A stretch of 64,000 bases of DNA from Pseudomonadota bacterium (GCA_023436885.1 JAEZHI010000038.1:62001-126000); one strand, 5' to 3'. Positions 1 through 8,990 are shown, counted from the first letter of the stretch. Numbers and translations: made by a program. The notes: generated from the letters alone by a model not told the origin.

Positions 1-654
1 CGTCATGCCTTCTTCGACAATACGCTTGGCCAGCGCAGCCGGATCCGGCGCGGCGATCAAGGCGCGCGCATGACCAGCCGTCAGCGCTCCGTCGTTGAGA
101 TACTGTTTCACAGGTTCTGGCAACTTGAGGAGGCGCAGCGTGTTGGCAACATGGCTGCGGCTCTTGCCGATCACCGACGCAAGATCGTTCTGGGTGTACT
201 CGAATTCCTGAATAAGCTGGTCGTAACCCATGGCTTCTTCGAGGGGATTGAGATCCTGCCGCTGGACGTTTTCGATAATGGCGATTTCCATCGCCTCTCG
301 ATCAGTAACTTCCTGAATGACAACGGGAATTTCGTGCTGGCCGGCTTTCTGGGCAGCCCGCCAGCGCCGCTCGCCGGCGATCAGTTCATATCCGTTGCCG
401 CCATTCGGCGCCGGCCTTACGACCACCGGCTGGATCATGCCATGCTGGCGAATGGAACCCGCGAGCTCGTCGAGATCTTCTTCCTTGAACAAGCGACGGG
501 GGTTTTTCGGGTTGGCCTTGATGAGATCAATGGCCACTTTCCGAATGCCGCGCACCCGCTCAACCACCTCGAACTCCGAGCTTGCGTCGCCGATCAGCGC
601 CGCAAGTCCCCGGCCGAGCCGCCGACGTCCGCTCTCATCGCTGACGCTGCTCAT
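1..654 (-). CDS. parB: Chromosome partitioning protein ParB (3' end outside window)
   Basis: ParB is the CTP-dependent clamp that loads at parS and, with ParA, segregates origins. Only the first 218 residues are visible; the C-terminal dimerisation domain lies before base 1. The start is the ATG at 654-652. Seen: an N-terminal GRGLAAL stretch near residue 14, the CTP-binding GERRWRA motif at about 94-100, the ENVQR box at about 128-132, and the parS-reading helix-turn-helix at about 153-180. parA lies 84 bp upstream on the same strand, so the two form the usual parAB operon. The cognate parS sites are at 4404-4419 and 5984-5999. This is a chromosomal ParB, not a plasmid RepB, judging from the neighbouring rsmG and mnmG. 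Confidence 0.96.
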   Translation of the reverse strand, partial: MSSVSDESGRRRLGRGLAALIGDASSEFEVVERVRGIRKVAIDLIKANPKNPRRLFKEEDLDELAGSIRQHGMIQPVVVRPAPNGGNGYELIAGERRWRAAQKAGQHEIPVVIQEVTDREAMEIAIIENVQRQDLNPLEEAMGYDQLIQEFEYTQNDLASVIGKSRSHVANTLRLLKLPEPVKQYLNDGALTAGHARALIAAPDPAALAKRIVEEGMT

Positions 655-738
655 GACTTCCCCTTCACTTTCATTAGCCCCTGAACCCCGGCCTCCGGGA
701 TGAGGCATATGTTAAGCCCTGCGCGCTGAGTGGCTGCT

Positions 739-1566
739 TCATGCAGCCACGGCACGGAAGCGACGCTCGCGCTGAATGATTTCCGAAGCCAGCTTCAGAT
801 AAGCCTGACTACCCGTGCACTTGAGATCGTAGAGAAGTGCCGGCTTGCCGTAGGACGGCGCTTCGGAAACGCGAACGTTGCGCGGAATGATCGTCTCGTA
901 AACCGCGTCTCCCATGTTCGTGCGCACATCCTGCACCACCTGGGCGCTGAGGTTGTTGCGACCGTCGTACATGGTCAGCACGATACCGTGGATGCCGAGC
1001 TCGGGATTGAGGCTACGCTTGACCTGCTCCACTGTGGAAAGAAGCTGCGACAGACCTTCCAGGGCGAAGAACTCGCACTGCAGCGGCACCAGGATCGAGT
1101 GGGACGCAGAGAGCGCATTGATGGTCAGAAGATTGAGTGACGGCGGGCAGTCGATCAGAACATAAGTGAAGTGCTTTTCGCCCAACTCTTCGACCGCCTC
1201 GACATGTCGGGCAATGGCCTTCCTGAGACGGTAGGCACGATCGTTCGAGCTCGCGATCTCAAGCTCGACGCCAAGATTATCGAGTGTCGAAGGCGCGACG
1301 GTGAGACGAGGCACCGCGGTCGGGACAAGTGCTTCGCGCAGCTCGGCTTCGCCAATCAGAATATCGTAAGTGGATACCTTGCGCGACTTGCGGTCGATCC
1401 CGAGGCCAGTCGATGCGTTGCCCTGGGGATCGAGGTCAACGATCAACACCTCTTCACCAATGGCAGCGAGCGCCGTTCCCAGGTTGATGGCGGTCGTGGT
1501 CTTGCCGACGCCGCCCTTCTGGTTGGCCAGCGATAACACGCGAGGGCTTAACGGAAGGCGGTTCAT
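739..1566 (-). CDS. parA: Chromosome partitioning ATPase ParA
   Basis: A Walker-type DNA-binding ATPase that works with ParB to move replicated origins apart. The 275-residue protein has the deviant Walker A KGGVGKT at residues 17-23, the A' motif VDLDPQGNAST at 43-53, and Walker B LIDCPPS near 135. Length is normal for chromosomal ParA (about 260-290). Its ATG overlaps the rsmG stop as ATGA, so the two are probably translationally coupled. Order mnmG-rsmG-parA-parB is the classic origin-proximal arrangement. MinD is excluded by the context and the absence of a C-terminal amphipathic membrane helix. Confidence 0.97.
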   Translation of the reverse strand: MNRLPLSPRVLSLANQKGGVGKTTTAINLGTALAAIGEEVLIVDLDPQGNASTGLGIDRKSRKVSTYDILIGEAELREALVPTAVPRLTVAPSTLDNLGVELEIASSNDRAYRLRKAIARHVEAVEELGEKHFTYVLIDCPPSLNLLTINALSASHSILVPLQCEFFALEGLSQLLSTVEQVKRSLNPELGIHGIVLTMYDGRNNLSAQVVQDVRTNMGDAVYETIIPRNVRVSEAPSYGKPALLYDLKCTGSQAYLKLASEIIQRERRFRAVAA

Positions 1567-2270
1567 CAGCGGGCATCCTGCTCTGGAAAGCCGGCAGTTG
1601 ACAGCCGGCGGACGTGATCGACGAGTACTATGCGACTATCGGGCTCGATCCGGCTTTGATGTTCTATCAGATCGAAGTCCCACGAGAGAGCGGCTTGCCG
1701 GCGTTCCGAAGCAAAATCCTGCCCCTTGTGGAAAACGCCCGTTGCTCCGGCGGTCAACCAGGGTTCGGCATACCCCAGAAGTTTGCCGAGAGAAGCCAGC
1801 GCGCGTGCCGAAACGGCGTCGAATCGATTGTCAGCCAATCGTTCCGGTATCGACTCGATCCTTTCAGACAGTACTTTGGCCGGTAGCTTGAGCTCCCGGG
1901 CAACTGTCTGCAAAAAGGCTGCCTTCCGCCCGTTGGACTCGACGAGCGTCACGGAAGCCCCATCGACATCGGCAAGCAGAATAGCGGTGACGAGGCCTGG
2001 AAAACCCGCCCCCGAACCGAGATCAAGCCATCGTTTGGCGGTTGGTAGTACTGCAAACGCCTGTGCACCGTCCGCAACGTGGCGGCGCCAGATATCAGGC
2101 AGCGTCGAGGGTGCCACGAGATTCTTAACCGGTTGCCATTTCCGGACGAGATCGACAAAGGCAACGAAGCGAGCCTCCATTGCCGGACCGATCGGCAGGA
2201 TAGCGCGAACAGCATCCAAGTCGTCCACGGTTTCAACCATGAGCGATGCCTTGCCTTTGCTAGCCATCAC
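1566..2270 (-). CDS. rsmG: 16S rRNA (guanine527-N7)-methyltransferase RsmG (GidB)
   Basis: Methylates N7 of G527 in 16S rRNA using SAM. The 234-residue protein is slightly longer than typical family members. The SAM-binding glycine loop DLGSGAGFPG lies at about residues 83-92, followed by TLVESNGRKAAFL and a later SARALASL segment typical of GidB. It overlaps mnmG by 4 bp upstream and parA by 3 bases downstream, so it sits in the middle of a tightly coupled mnmG-rsmG-parA-parB operon. Confidence 0.96.
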   Translation of the reverse strand: MMASKGKASLMVETVDDLDAVRAILPIGPAMEARFVAFVDLVRKWQPVKNLVAPSTLPDIWRRHVADGAQAFAVLPTAKRWLDLGSGAGFPGLVTAILLADVDGASVTLVESNGRKAAFLQTVARELKLPAKVLSERIESIPERLADNRFDAVSARALASLGKLLGYAEPWLTAGATGVFHKGQDFASERRQAALSWDFDLIEHQSRIEPDSRIVLVDHVRRLSTAGFPEQDAR

Positions 2271-4150
2271 GCGACCTCCCCTCTCGGACGCGCAGACTGC
2301 TTTTTCAAATGCGCCAGCAGCAAGGTAAGGCTGGCAGGCGTTACGCCGTCGACACGCCCTGCCTGGCCAAGCGTTGTTGGTCGCACAGCCTCGAGTTTCT
2401 GCCGAACTTCGTTGGAAAGCCCGGTTACGGTCGCGTAATCAAGGTCAGTCGGCAGCGGCCTTGCTTCGTCGCGCCGAAACGCGGCGATATCGGCCTCTTG
2501 CCTGTTGAGATAGACGGCATAAAGGGCTTCGGTCTGGAGAGCCTCGGTCGTTACGATATCGAATCGACCAAGCTCCGGCCAAATAGCCGCAAGCCGGGCA
2601 AGCGACATGTCCGGATAGGACAACAGCTCATAAGCCGTACGGCGCACCCCGTCTTGATTGAGGGCAAGACCGTGAGCTTCAGCCTCTCGAGGACTGAGCG
2701 ACAGCGACCGAGCCAATTGGCGCGCAGACTCGAGGGCCGACATCTTCGCCTTGAATGCTTCTGCCCGCTCGGCTCCAATCAGGCCGAGCGACAAACCACG
2801 ATCCGTCAGGCGCTGGTCGGCATTGTCCGCCCTGAGTGACAGCCTGTACTCGGCGCGCGATGTGAACATCCGATAAGGCTCGGTCACACCCTTGGTCACA
2901 AGATCATCGATCATGACGCCCAGATAGGCCTCAGCCCTATCGAAGGTGACCCCATCTTGGCCACCAGCTCGACGGGCCGCGTTAAGGCCGGCCACCAGAC
3001 CCTGGGCTGCAGCCTCTTCATAACCGGTGGTGCCATTGATCTGGCCAGCCAGGAACAAACCAGTCAGCTTCTTGGCTTCAAGGGTCGGCAGCAGCTCACG
3101 CGGATCGACGTGGTCGTATTCGATGGCATAGCCATACTGGACGATCCGCGTCCGCTCGAGGCCGGGGATTGAAGCGATGATCGCATCCTGGACATCTTCC
3201 GGCAGCGAGGTGGAAATGCCGTTCGGATAGACGAGATCGCTATCCAGTCCCTCAGGCTCAAGGAAAATCTGATGACCGTCCCGATCGCCAAAACGCACGA
3301 TCTTGTCTTCGATCGAGGGGCAGTAGCGAGGGCCACGGCTCCCGATCTGGCCGGAGTACATCGGTGAACGGTGGACGTTGTCGCGAATGACACGGTGAGT
3401 GGCGTCGCTCGTCCTGGTAATGTGGCACACGACCTGCGGCTGGATAATCGCCTTGGTCAGGGTTGAGAAGGCTTCAGGTTCATCGTCACCCGGCTGCGCT
3501 TCGAGAGACGCATAATCGATCGTGTTTCGATCGAGACGCGGCGGCGTACCGGTCTTGAGGCGACCGAGGCGCAACCCGAGCCGAGCTAGCGTGGTCGACA
3601 ACCCCATGGCTGGCTTCTCGCCAATCCGACCGGCCGGAGTTGTTTTGGTTCCGAGATGAATGAGGCCGGACAGAAAGGTGCCCGTGGTCAAAACAACAGC
3701 CCCACAGGTCAACCGCCGCCCATCAGCCATCAACACCGCACTGAGGCGACCTTCCACGACCTCGATATCGTCCGCCTCACCTTCGATAACCGCTAGATTG
3801 TCAGCGGAAGAAATTTCGGCCTGCATCGCCGCCTTGTAAAGCTTGCGGTCAGCTTGGGCGCGGGGCCCCCGAACGGCCGGCCCCTTGCGACGATTAAGCA
3901 GCCGGAACTGGATGCCCGCAGCGTCAGCCACCCGGCCCATGAGGCCATCCAGCGCATCGACTTCACGAACGAGGTGTCCTTTACCCAAGCCACCAATAGC
4001 TGGGTTGCACGACATGGCACCGATCGTCGAAAAGCTATGGGTTACTAGCGCGGTTCTGGCGCCAGCACGAGCAGAAGCGTGAGCGGCTTCGGCGCCGGCA
4101 TGGCCGCCGCCAATAACAATAACGTCGAAGCTGTCGAGATGGCTTACCAT
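2267..4150 (-). CDS. mnmG: tRNA uridine-5-carboxymethylaminomethyl(34) synthesis protein MnmG (GidA)
   Basis: The FAD-dependent partner of MnmE in making the cmnm5 modification at the wobble uridine of tRNAs. The FAD-binding Rossmann motif IGGGHAG is at about residues 13-19, and the family signature TGTFLSG appears in the middle. I chose the ATG at 4150 (627 residues, beginning MVSHLDSF) because a GGA lies just before it; the same frame extends three codons to a TTG at 4159. The usual family length is about 620-630. The gene opens the operon that continues through rsmG, parA and parB; a parS site lies 254 bp upstream. Confidence 0.97.
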   Translation of the reverse strand: MVSHLDSFDVIVIGGGHAGAEAAHASARAGARTALVTHSFSTIGAMSCNPAIGGLGKGHLVREVDALDGLMGRVADAAGIQFRLLNRRKGPAVRGPRAQADRKLYKAAMQAEISSADNLAVIEGEADDIEVVEGRLSAVLMADGRRLTCGAVVLTTGTFLSGLIHLGTKTTPAGRIGEKPAMGLSTTLARLGLRLGRLKTGTPPRLDRNTIDYASLEAQPGDDEPEAFSTLTKAIIQPQVVCHITRTSDATHRVIRDNVHRSPMYSGQIGSRGPRYCPSIEDKIVRFGDRDGHQIFLEPEGLDSDLVYPNGISTSLPEDVQDAIIASIPGLERTRIVQYGYAIEYDHVDPRELLPTLEAKKLTGLFLAGQINGTTGYEEAAAQGLVAGLNAARRAGGQDGVTFDRAEAYLGVMIDDLVTKGVTEPYRMFTSRAEYRLSLRADNADQRLTDRGLSLGLIGAERAEAFKAKMSALESARQLARSLSLSPREAEAHGLALNQDGVRRTAYELLSYPDMSLARLAAIWPELGRFDIVTTEALQTEALYAVYLNRQEADIAAFRRDEARPLPTDLDYATVTGLSNEVRQKLEAVRPTTLGQAGRVDGVTPASLTLLLAHLKKQSARPRGEVA

Positions 4151-4521
4151 GACATCCAATATCTGAGCTTACTTGGCAGCAGGAGGCACAATGCCCGTTT
4201 CTACGCGGCATCCCGCGTTCGCTCCGTTTGGCTGAACATTCCGCCAAAGGCGTCTGAGCGGCTGTAATAAGGCAATTCGGGGGGCAAGGTCAAAGCTGAA
4301 AGCGCCGTTTTCTGCGCCTTTTCGGATGTGAGTAACGCGTTGCATCCAGTTTCCGGCATTCGGTTCGGAGGCGAATCTGAATAGTTTTCCACAGCCTGTG
4401 GAGTGTTTCACGTGAAACACCGTTAATTTTCCGGAACAATTTCCAGCTGCCGTTAACTTCCGCTGCTCGGGTTCAACAAAACTTCATAAGCCAGAGCAGA
4501 ATCGTTTCGGATAGGAATCGA
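4151..4521. other. Intergenic region between mnmE and mnmG, carrying parS
   Basis: These 371 bp lie between the mnmE stop and the mnmG start on the minus strand and must hold any promoter for mnmG-rsmG-parAB. The only element I can identify with confidence is a perfect parS palindrome near its middle. Short open frames here (for example one starting MFHVKH) only translate the parS palindrome and have no other support. The half nearer mnmE is somewhat richer in A and T than the flanking genes. Confidence 0.7.
4404..4419. promoter_or_regulatory. parS centromere site, perfect palindrome
   Basis: The 16-bp sequence TGTTTCACGTGAAACA matches the universal bacterial parS consensus exactly. ParB binds it, loads as a clamp and spreads. 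It lies between mnmE and mnmG, about 3.7 kb from parB and about 5 kb from the putative oriC, which is where alphaproteobacterial parS sites usually cluster. Confidence 0.93.
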
Positions 4522-5820
4522 CTACTTTCCGATGCAGAACGTCGAGAATATGCTTCCAAGTATCTCCTCAACGTCGATCCGGCCCGTAAGCCGGCCGAGA
4601 GCTTCACCCGCTTCCCGCAAGCAATCAGCGACGATCTCCTTGGGCAGTCCCCGGCCCTCTCCTCGTTTCAACGCCTCGACCGCATGATTCACACATTCAC
4701 GCTGGCGCGCGCGACTAACGAGCGGCGACTCCCCGCCCAGCCTTGTAGCCGCCTCTCGAGAAAGTGAAGCAACAAGTCGGTCAATCGATACTCGATTATG
4801 GATTGAGATAGCCTGGCCGTCCGGGCCGTCCTCCAGGAGATCACCCTTTGTCCTGACGCTGAGGATCGGTCTGCCCAACTCGACCACATGAGGCGGTGCC
4901 CCATCACCCTTTTCATCTAGCCAGAGAATGAGATCCGCCGTAGCCGCCCTCTTCCTTCCCCGGCGAATTCCTTCGATCTCGATAGCGTCGGTGCCATCTC
5001 GAAGGCCAGCCGTGTCCACCAAGGTCACTGCATAGCCATCAAGGTTGAGATGCACTTCCAGTAGATCGCGTGTCGTCCCGGGGATGTCCGTCACTATGGC
5101 CACGTCCCGCTCCGCCAGAACATTAACGAGGCTCGACTTTCCCGCATTGGGGGGGCCAAGGACGACGACCTCGAACCCATCCCTTATACGCTCGCCCCTG
5201 CTTCCGGCTTCCAGCTCACGGCTCATCTCGCTCCGCAATGTTTCCAAGCCCGAGATCACTTCGGCAGAAGCGTCTTCCGGAACATCGTCCTCATCGGCGA
5301 AATCCAGCTCGGCTTCGACAAGCGCACGCAGTTCGACAAGCCGCCGCCGCCAATCTTCGGCTCTTGCGCGAAAGGCTCCCCCGGCCTGTCGCAACGCCAA
5401 TTTGCGCTGCGCTTCCGTCTCGGCGGCGATGAGATCAGCCAGACCTTCAGCCTCAGTCAGGTCCAATTGTCCGTTTTCGAAAGCTCGCCGGGTGAATTCT
5501 CCGGCCTCGGCCAACCGCAGGCCGTCAATGCCCGTGAGAAATGCCAAAAATCCTGCAACAACTGCCCGTCCACCATGGAGGTGAAATTCAGCGACATCCT
5601 CGCCCGTAAAGCTCGCAGGCCCAGGAAAATATAGGACCAGCGCTCTATCAAGGGGTTCGCCTTTGAAATCCTTGAGCGTTTTCAGAACGGCGTGGCGAGG
5701 TTCAGGCGTAGAACCAACCGTTGTTTCGAGCACGAATCGAACCATGGGCCCGGAGACGCGGACCAAGGCTATCCCGCTGGGCAGTGCACCCGAAGACAGT
5801 GCGAAGATCGTATCGGTCAC
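4522..5820 (-). CDS. mnmE: tRNA modification GTPase MnmE (TrmE)
   Basis: A G protein that partners with MnmG and uses methylene-tetrahydrofolate in wobble-uridine modification. The 432-residue protein has the N-terminal folate-binding domain (about 1-118), a helical domain with an inserted G domain whose P-loop GPPNAGKS is at 222-229, a G2-like TDIPGTTRD, G3 DTAG, and a TKGD in the G4 position instead of the usual NKxD. It ends in CIGK, the conserved cysteine-containing tail. The start is GTG at 5820. The G4 variant occurs in some alphaproteobacterial MnmE proteins, so I do not read it as a loss of function. Confidence 0.96.
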   Translation of the reverse strand: MTDTIFALSSGALPSGIALVRVSGPMVRFVLETTVGSTPEPRHAVLKTLKDFKGEPLDRALVLYFPGPASFTGEDVAEFHLHGGRAVVAGFLAFLTGIDGLRLAEAGEFTRRAFENGQLDLTEAEGLADLIAAETEAQRKLALRQAGGAFRARAEDWRRRLVELRALVEAELDFADEDDVPEDASAEVISGLETLRSEMSRELEAGSRGERIRDGFEVVVLGPPNAGKSSLVNVLAERDVAIVTDIPGTTRDLLEVHLNLDGYAVTLVDTAGLRDGTDAIEIEGIRRGRKRAATADLILWLDEKGDGAPPHVVELGRPILSVRTKGDLLEDGPDGQAISIHNRVSIDRLVASLSREAATRLGGESPLVSRARQRECVNHAVEALKRGEGRGLPKEIVADCLREAGEALGRLTGRIDVEEILGSIFSTFCIGK

Positions 5821-5914
5821 GACTCAATCCTTCGGCAGAGATTCATAATTTGAAGGGCCGGGGTCGCATTTCAAGCGAACGGCAATGTGGCCAAGTTGAT
5901 TGTCTTAAAACAGT

Positions 5915-5936
5915 AAAGGGCCCCGAAGGGCCCTTT
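5915..5936 (-). terminator. Rho-independent terminator downstream of rho
   Basis: A 9-bp perfect stem AAAGGGCCC/GGGCCCTTT (5915-5923 and 5928-5936) with the loop CGAA. On the minus strand the stem is followed by TTT inside the stem end and then ACTGTTTT, which suits termination of rho transcription before mnmE. A short T-rich run (TTTCTT) also follows on the plus strand, so it could work both ways. Confidence 0.7.
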
Positions 5937-5983
5937 CTTGAACAGCATCGATTCAAAACGGACTCGAATCGAAAGCACGTCGA

Positions 5984-5999
5984 TGATTCACGTGAAACA
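5984..5999. promoter_or_regulatory. parS site, one mismatch
   Basis: TGATTCACGTGAAACA differs from the palindromic parS consensus at a single base (position 3, A for T). It lies 10 bp past the rho stop codon, between rho and mnmE, and 1.58 kb from the perfect parS copy. Single-mismatch sites commonly still bind ParB in other species; binding here is inferred. Confidence 0.8.
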
Positions 6000-6009
6000 C
6001 TATTGGCTA

Positions 6010-7275
6010 TCAGGTGTTCATGGAATCGAAGAAATCGCTGTTGGTGCGCGTCTGCCGAAGCTTGTCCAACAGGAACTCGGTGGCATCGGTCGTGCCCATC
6101 GGGTTGAGGATGCGCCGCAGCACAAAAGTCTTCTTGAGCTTGTCTGGCACCACCAGCAGGTCTTCCTTGCGAGTGCCCGACCGCTGGATGTCGATGGCCG
6201 GGAACACGCGCTTGTCGGAGATCTTCCGGTCGAGGATGATTTCCGAGTTACCTGTGCCTTTGAACTCTTCGAAGATCACTTCGTCCATGCGGCTACCGGT
6301 ATCGATCAGCGCCGTGGCGATGATGGTCAACGACCCGCCCTGCTCGATGTTGCGGGCAGCACCGAAGAAGCGCTTGGGACGCTGCAGCGCGTTTGCATCA
6401 ACGCCACCCGTCAGCACCTTGCCTGAGGAGGGAACGACGGTGTTATAGGCACGACCGAGGCGGGTGATCGAGTCGAGCAGGATAACGACGTCCCGGCCAT
6501 GCTCGACAAGGCGCTTGGCCTTCTCAATGACCATTTCTGCCACCTGGACGTGCCGTGTCGCCGGCTCGTCAAAGGTCGACGAAACAACTTCGCCCCGCAC
6601 CGAGCGCTGCATGTCCGTCACTTCTTCAGGACGCTCGTCGATCAGGAGAACGATCAGGTAGCATTCCGGATGATTGGTCGTGATGGAGTGCGCGATGTTC
6701 TGCAGCAGGACCGTCTTGCCGGTACGCGGCGGGGCGACGATCAGCGCACGCTGGCCCTTGCCGAGCGGCGCGACGATGTCGATGACACGCGCCGAAAAAT
6801 CCTTGGACGGTACGCCTTCGACTTCCATGCGGAAGCGCTCGTCCGGATAAAGCGGCGTCAGGTTGTCGAAGTGCACCTTATGGCGCGCCTTCTCAGGATC
6901 CTCGAAGTTGACCGTATTGACCTTCAGCAGAGCGAAATAACGCTCACCTTCTTTCGGGCTGCGGATCTGACCTTCAACGGTATCGCCTGTGCGCAGGGAG
7001 AAACGGCGAATCTGGGCCGGCGAGATATAGATGTCGTCGGGACCGGGCAGATAGTTCGCATCGGGCGAGCGCAGGAAGCCAAAGCCGTCCTGCAGCACTT
7101 CGACCACGCCTTCGCCGATGATATCGACCTCTTGCTCAGCAAGCTGCTTCAGAATGGCGAACAGCAGCTCCTGCTTGCGCATGGTCGAGGCATTTTCCAC
7201 CTCGACCTCTTCCGCAACGGCGAGGAGTTCGGTGGGGGTCTTCTTCTTGAGATCCTGGAGTTTCATCTCCGACAT
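6010..7275 (-). CDS. rho: Transcription termination factor Rho
   Basis: A hexameric RNA helicase that ends transcription at Rho-dependent sites. I set the start at the ATG at 7275 (MSEMKLQDLKKKTP), giving 421 residues, the usual alphaproteobacterial size; the open frame runs about 70 codons upstream but that part looks like leader. Seen in order: an N-terminal helix bundle (about 1-45), the RNA-binding cold-shock-like domain with DGFGFLRSP and the following RRFSLRTGD stretch, and the ATPase P-loop APPRTGKT in the middle. The gene is flanked by its own promoter and terminator, so it is probably monocistronic. Confidence 0.97.
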   Translation of the reverse strand: MSEMKLQDLKKKTPTELLAVAEEVEVENASTMRKQELLFAILKQLAEQEVDIIGEGVVEVLQDGFGFLRSPDANYLPGPDDIYISPAQIRRFSLRTGDTVEGQIRSPKEGERYFALLKVNTVNFEDPEKARHKVHFDNLTPLYPDERFRMEVEGVPSKDFSARVIDIVAPLGKGQRALIVAPPRTGKTVLLQNIAHSITTNHPECYLIVLLIDERPEEVTDMQRSVRGEVVSSTFDEPATRHVQVAEMVIEKAKRLVEHGRDVVILLDSITRLGRAYNTVVPSSGKVLTGGVDANALQRPKRFFGAARNIEQGGSLTIIATALIDTGSRMDEVIFEEFKGTGNSEIILDRKISDKRVFPAIDIQRSGTRKEDLLVVPDKLKKTFVLRRILNPMGTTDATEFLLDKLRQTRTNSDFFDSMNT

Positions 7276-7410
7276 GGACACGGCATCTCTTGGCTGGAAA
7301 TAGGAATCGAGGTCGAAAACAGAAAACTCCCCTGCCGGGGATACACATCGACGATCTTTTCCGAAAAACGCGAGCTGGCAGCAACGGTGGGGAACCGCCG
7401 CGGAGAACCT

Positions 7411-7432
7411 TTCCGGACCTCCTCGTCCGGAA
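7411..7432 (-). promoter_or_regulatory. Hairpin in the rho leader
   Basis: A perfect 8-bp stem TTCCGGAC/GTCCGGAA with a 6-nt loop (7419-7424) lies between the predicted rho promoter and the rho ATG. Rho genes in other bacteria are often autoregulated through structured leaders of roughly this length; whether this hairpin takes part is inference. It has no U-run, so it is not a simple terminator. Confidence 0.4.
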
Positions 7433-7464
7433 GACGCCTGCACGCGAAGCGAGGGACGGGTTTC

Positions 7465-7493
7465 GCTATACCCTGTTCCGCACTGCACGGCAA
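7465..7493 (-). promoter_or_regulatory. Candidate sigma-70-type promoter for rho
   Basis: On the minus strand TTGCCG (7493-7488) and TATAGC (7470-7465) are separated by exactly 17 bp. It lies about 190 bp upstream of the rho ATG and just downstream of hemJ, giving rho its own start and a long leader. This is consensus matching only. Confidence 0.45.
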
Positions 7494-7524
7494 GATATTG
7501 GCGACAACGGAAACGGCCCCCGTC

Positions 7525-7959
7525 CTAGAACGGCTTCAGGACCACCAGGACAAGAATGGCGAACAGCAGCACGGTCGGTAGCTCGTTGATCATTCGAAAG
7601 AAGTGCGAAGAACGCCGATTGGCGTCCTGTTCGAAAGCCTTCCGCCAGGCATCAAGCTGATAGTGATAAACGGTGAGGCCGAGCACGAAGAGAAGTTTCA
7701 GCCAAAGCCAGGATGAGGTGGAAAACCAGGCCCCCTTGATTCCAAGCCAGACACCGAACCCCCACGTCCCATACATGGCAGGGCGCATGATGCCCCTGAA
7801 CAGCCGGCGCTCCATCGTCTTGAAGGTCTCCGACTGCACGGAGCCCCTCTCAGCATCGGCATGATAAACGAAAAGCCGCGGCAAATAGAAAATGCCGGCC
7901 ATCCAGGCGATCACCGAAAACAGGTGACCGATCTTGATCCAGTCATAGCCGAGACCCAT
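7525..7959 (-). CDS. hemJ: Protoporphyrinogen IX oxidase HemJ
   Basis: A membrane enzyme that oxidises protoporphyrinogen IX to protoporphyrin IX, the penultimate step of haem synthesis. The 144-residue protein has four hydrophobic helices and the family features IKIGHLFSVIAWMAGIFYLP at the N terminus, with the conserved histidine near residue 12, and TVYHYQLDAWRKAF in the third quarter. It overlaps the hemE stop by one base, so hemE-hemJ form a haem operon, an arrangement known in alphaproteobacteria that lack HemG or HemY. Confidence 0.93.
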   Translation of the reverse strand: MGLGYDWIKIGHLFSVIAWMAGIFYLPRLFVYHADAERGSVQSETFKTMERRLFRGIMRPAMYGTWGFGVWLGIKGAWFSTSSWLWLKLLFVLGLTVYHYQLDAWRKAFEQDANRRSSHFFRMINELPTVLLFAILVLVVLKPF

Positions 7960-8990
7960 TACCGTTCCCCAGCGCCACGCACCCGTTCCAGCATGCGAGC
8001 AACGTTATCAATCGAACCATCCGGCGTGATGCCGTGACCGAGGTTGAAGATCATCCGTCCCGCGCCTAACCGATCGAGGATCCGATCGATCGCTGCGTCA
8101 AGCCCAGCGCCGCCCGTGACAAGATGCAGCGGATCGAGATTTCCCTGGACAGGGAGAAGCGGCTGGACCTGATCCCGAACGAAATCAAGTGATGCCTGCC
8201 AATCGATACCCACTGCATCGACACCGGTCTCCCTAACGAACGCAGGAAGATGCCCACCTGCCCCTTTCGGAAATCCGATAACCCGAGCGCCCGGTACCTG
8301 ACCGCGAACCCCCTCGACGATCCTGCGAGTCGGCTCAATCACCAAACGCCTGAAACTTGCGTCATCGAGCGAACCGGCCCAGGTATCAAAAATCTGAACC
8401 GCATCGGCACCAGCGCGCAGCTGCGCGATGAGATAACCGATCGATCCTTCGACGAGAACATCGATCAGCCGATCAACACCAGTTTGATCAGAAAGAGCCG
8501 CTTTCCTGGCCGGCAGCTGGTCGGGCGTGCCGCGCCCGGCAATCATGTAGGTGACAAGCGTCCAAGGCGCACCGCAGAAGCCAAGAAGTGTCGTCTCCTT
8601 GGGAAGCTCGGCGCGGATGCGTGAAACCGTCTCGATGACCGGCTCAAGTCTGGCGACTACGCGCTCCGGTTCGAGTTGGAGGGCTGATAGATCCACCGGC
8701 TCCAAGCGTGGCCCCTCGCCTTCGACAAACCAAACCTTCTGACCAAGAGCATCAGGAACAACGAGAATGTCTGAAAACAGGATAGCCGCATCAAAGCCAA
8801 ATCGCCGGATCGGCTGAAGCGTCACCTCGGTAGCGAGTTCAGGCGCATAGCAGAGATCGAGAAAGGATCCGGCCTTTGCTCTCGTCGCTCGATACTCGGG
8901 GAGATAGCGTCCAGCTTGGCGCATCATCCACACCGGTGGTGGCCATAGCCGCTCTCCATCGAGAACCTTGAGAAGACGGCGCTCGCTCAT
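7959..8990 (-). CDS. hemE: Uroporphyrinogen decarboxylase
   Basis: Decarboxylates the four acetate side chains of uroporphyrinogen III to give coproporphyrinogen III. The substrate-binding signature WMMRQAGRYLPEYR lies about 20 residues in, and FCGAPWTL and FPKGAG follow at normal spacing. I chose the ATG at 8990 (343 residues), where the homologous MxxRxLLxVLDGE start falls; the frame allows 15 further codons to 9035. hemE is the classic left-hand neighbour of oriC in Caulobacter and Rhizobiales, and here it directly abuts an origin-like region. Confidence 0.96.
   Translation of the reverse strand: MSERRLLKVLDGERLWPPPVWMMRQAGRYLPEYRATRAKAGSFLDLCYAPELATEVTLQPIRRFGFDAAILFSDILVVPDALGQKVWFVEGEGPRLEPVDLSALQLEPERVVARLEPVIETVSRIRAELPKETTLLGFCGAPWTLVTYMIAGRGTPDQLPARKAALSDQTGVDRLIDVLVEGSIGYLIAQLRAGADAVQIFDTWAGSLDDASFRRLVIEPTRRIVEGVRGQVPGARVIGFPKGAGGHLPAFVRETGVDAVGIDWQASLDFVRDQVQPLLPVQGNLDPLHLVTGGAGLDAAIDRILDRLGAGRMIFNLGHGITPDGSIDNVARMLERVRGAGER

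Noticed and set aside
4169..4420. Open frame beginning MFHVKH in the mnmG upstream region
   Set aside because: The first six residues are just the parS palindrome translated, a well-known artefact. No homology, and it lies entirely in the intergenic region.
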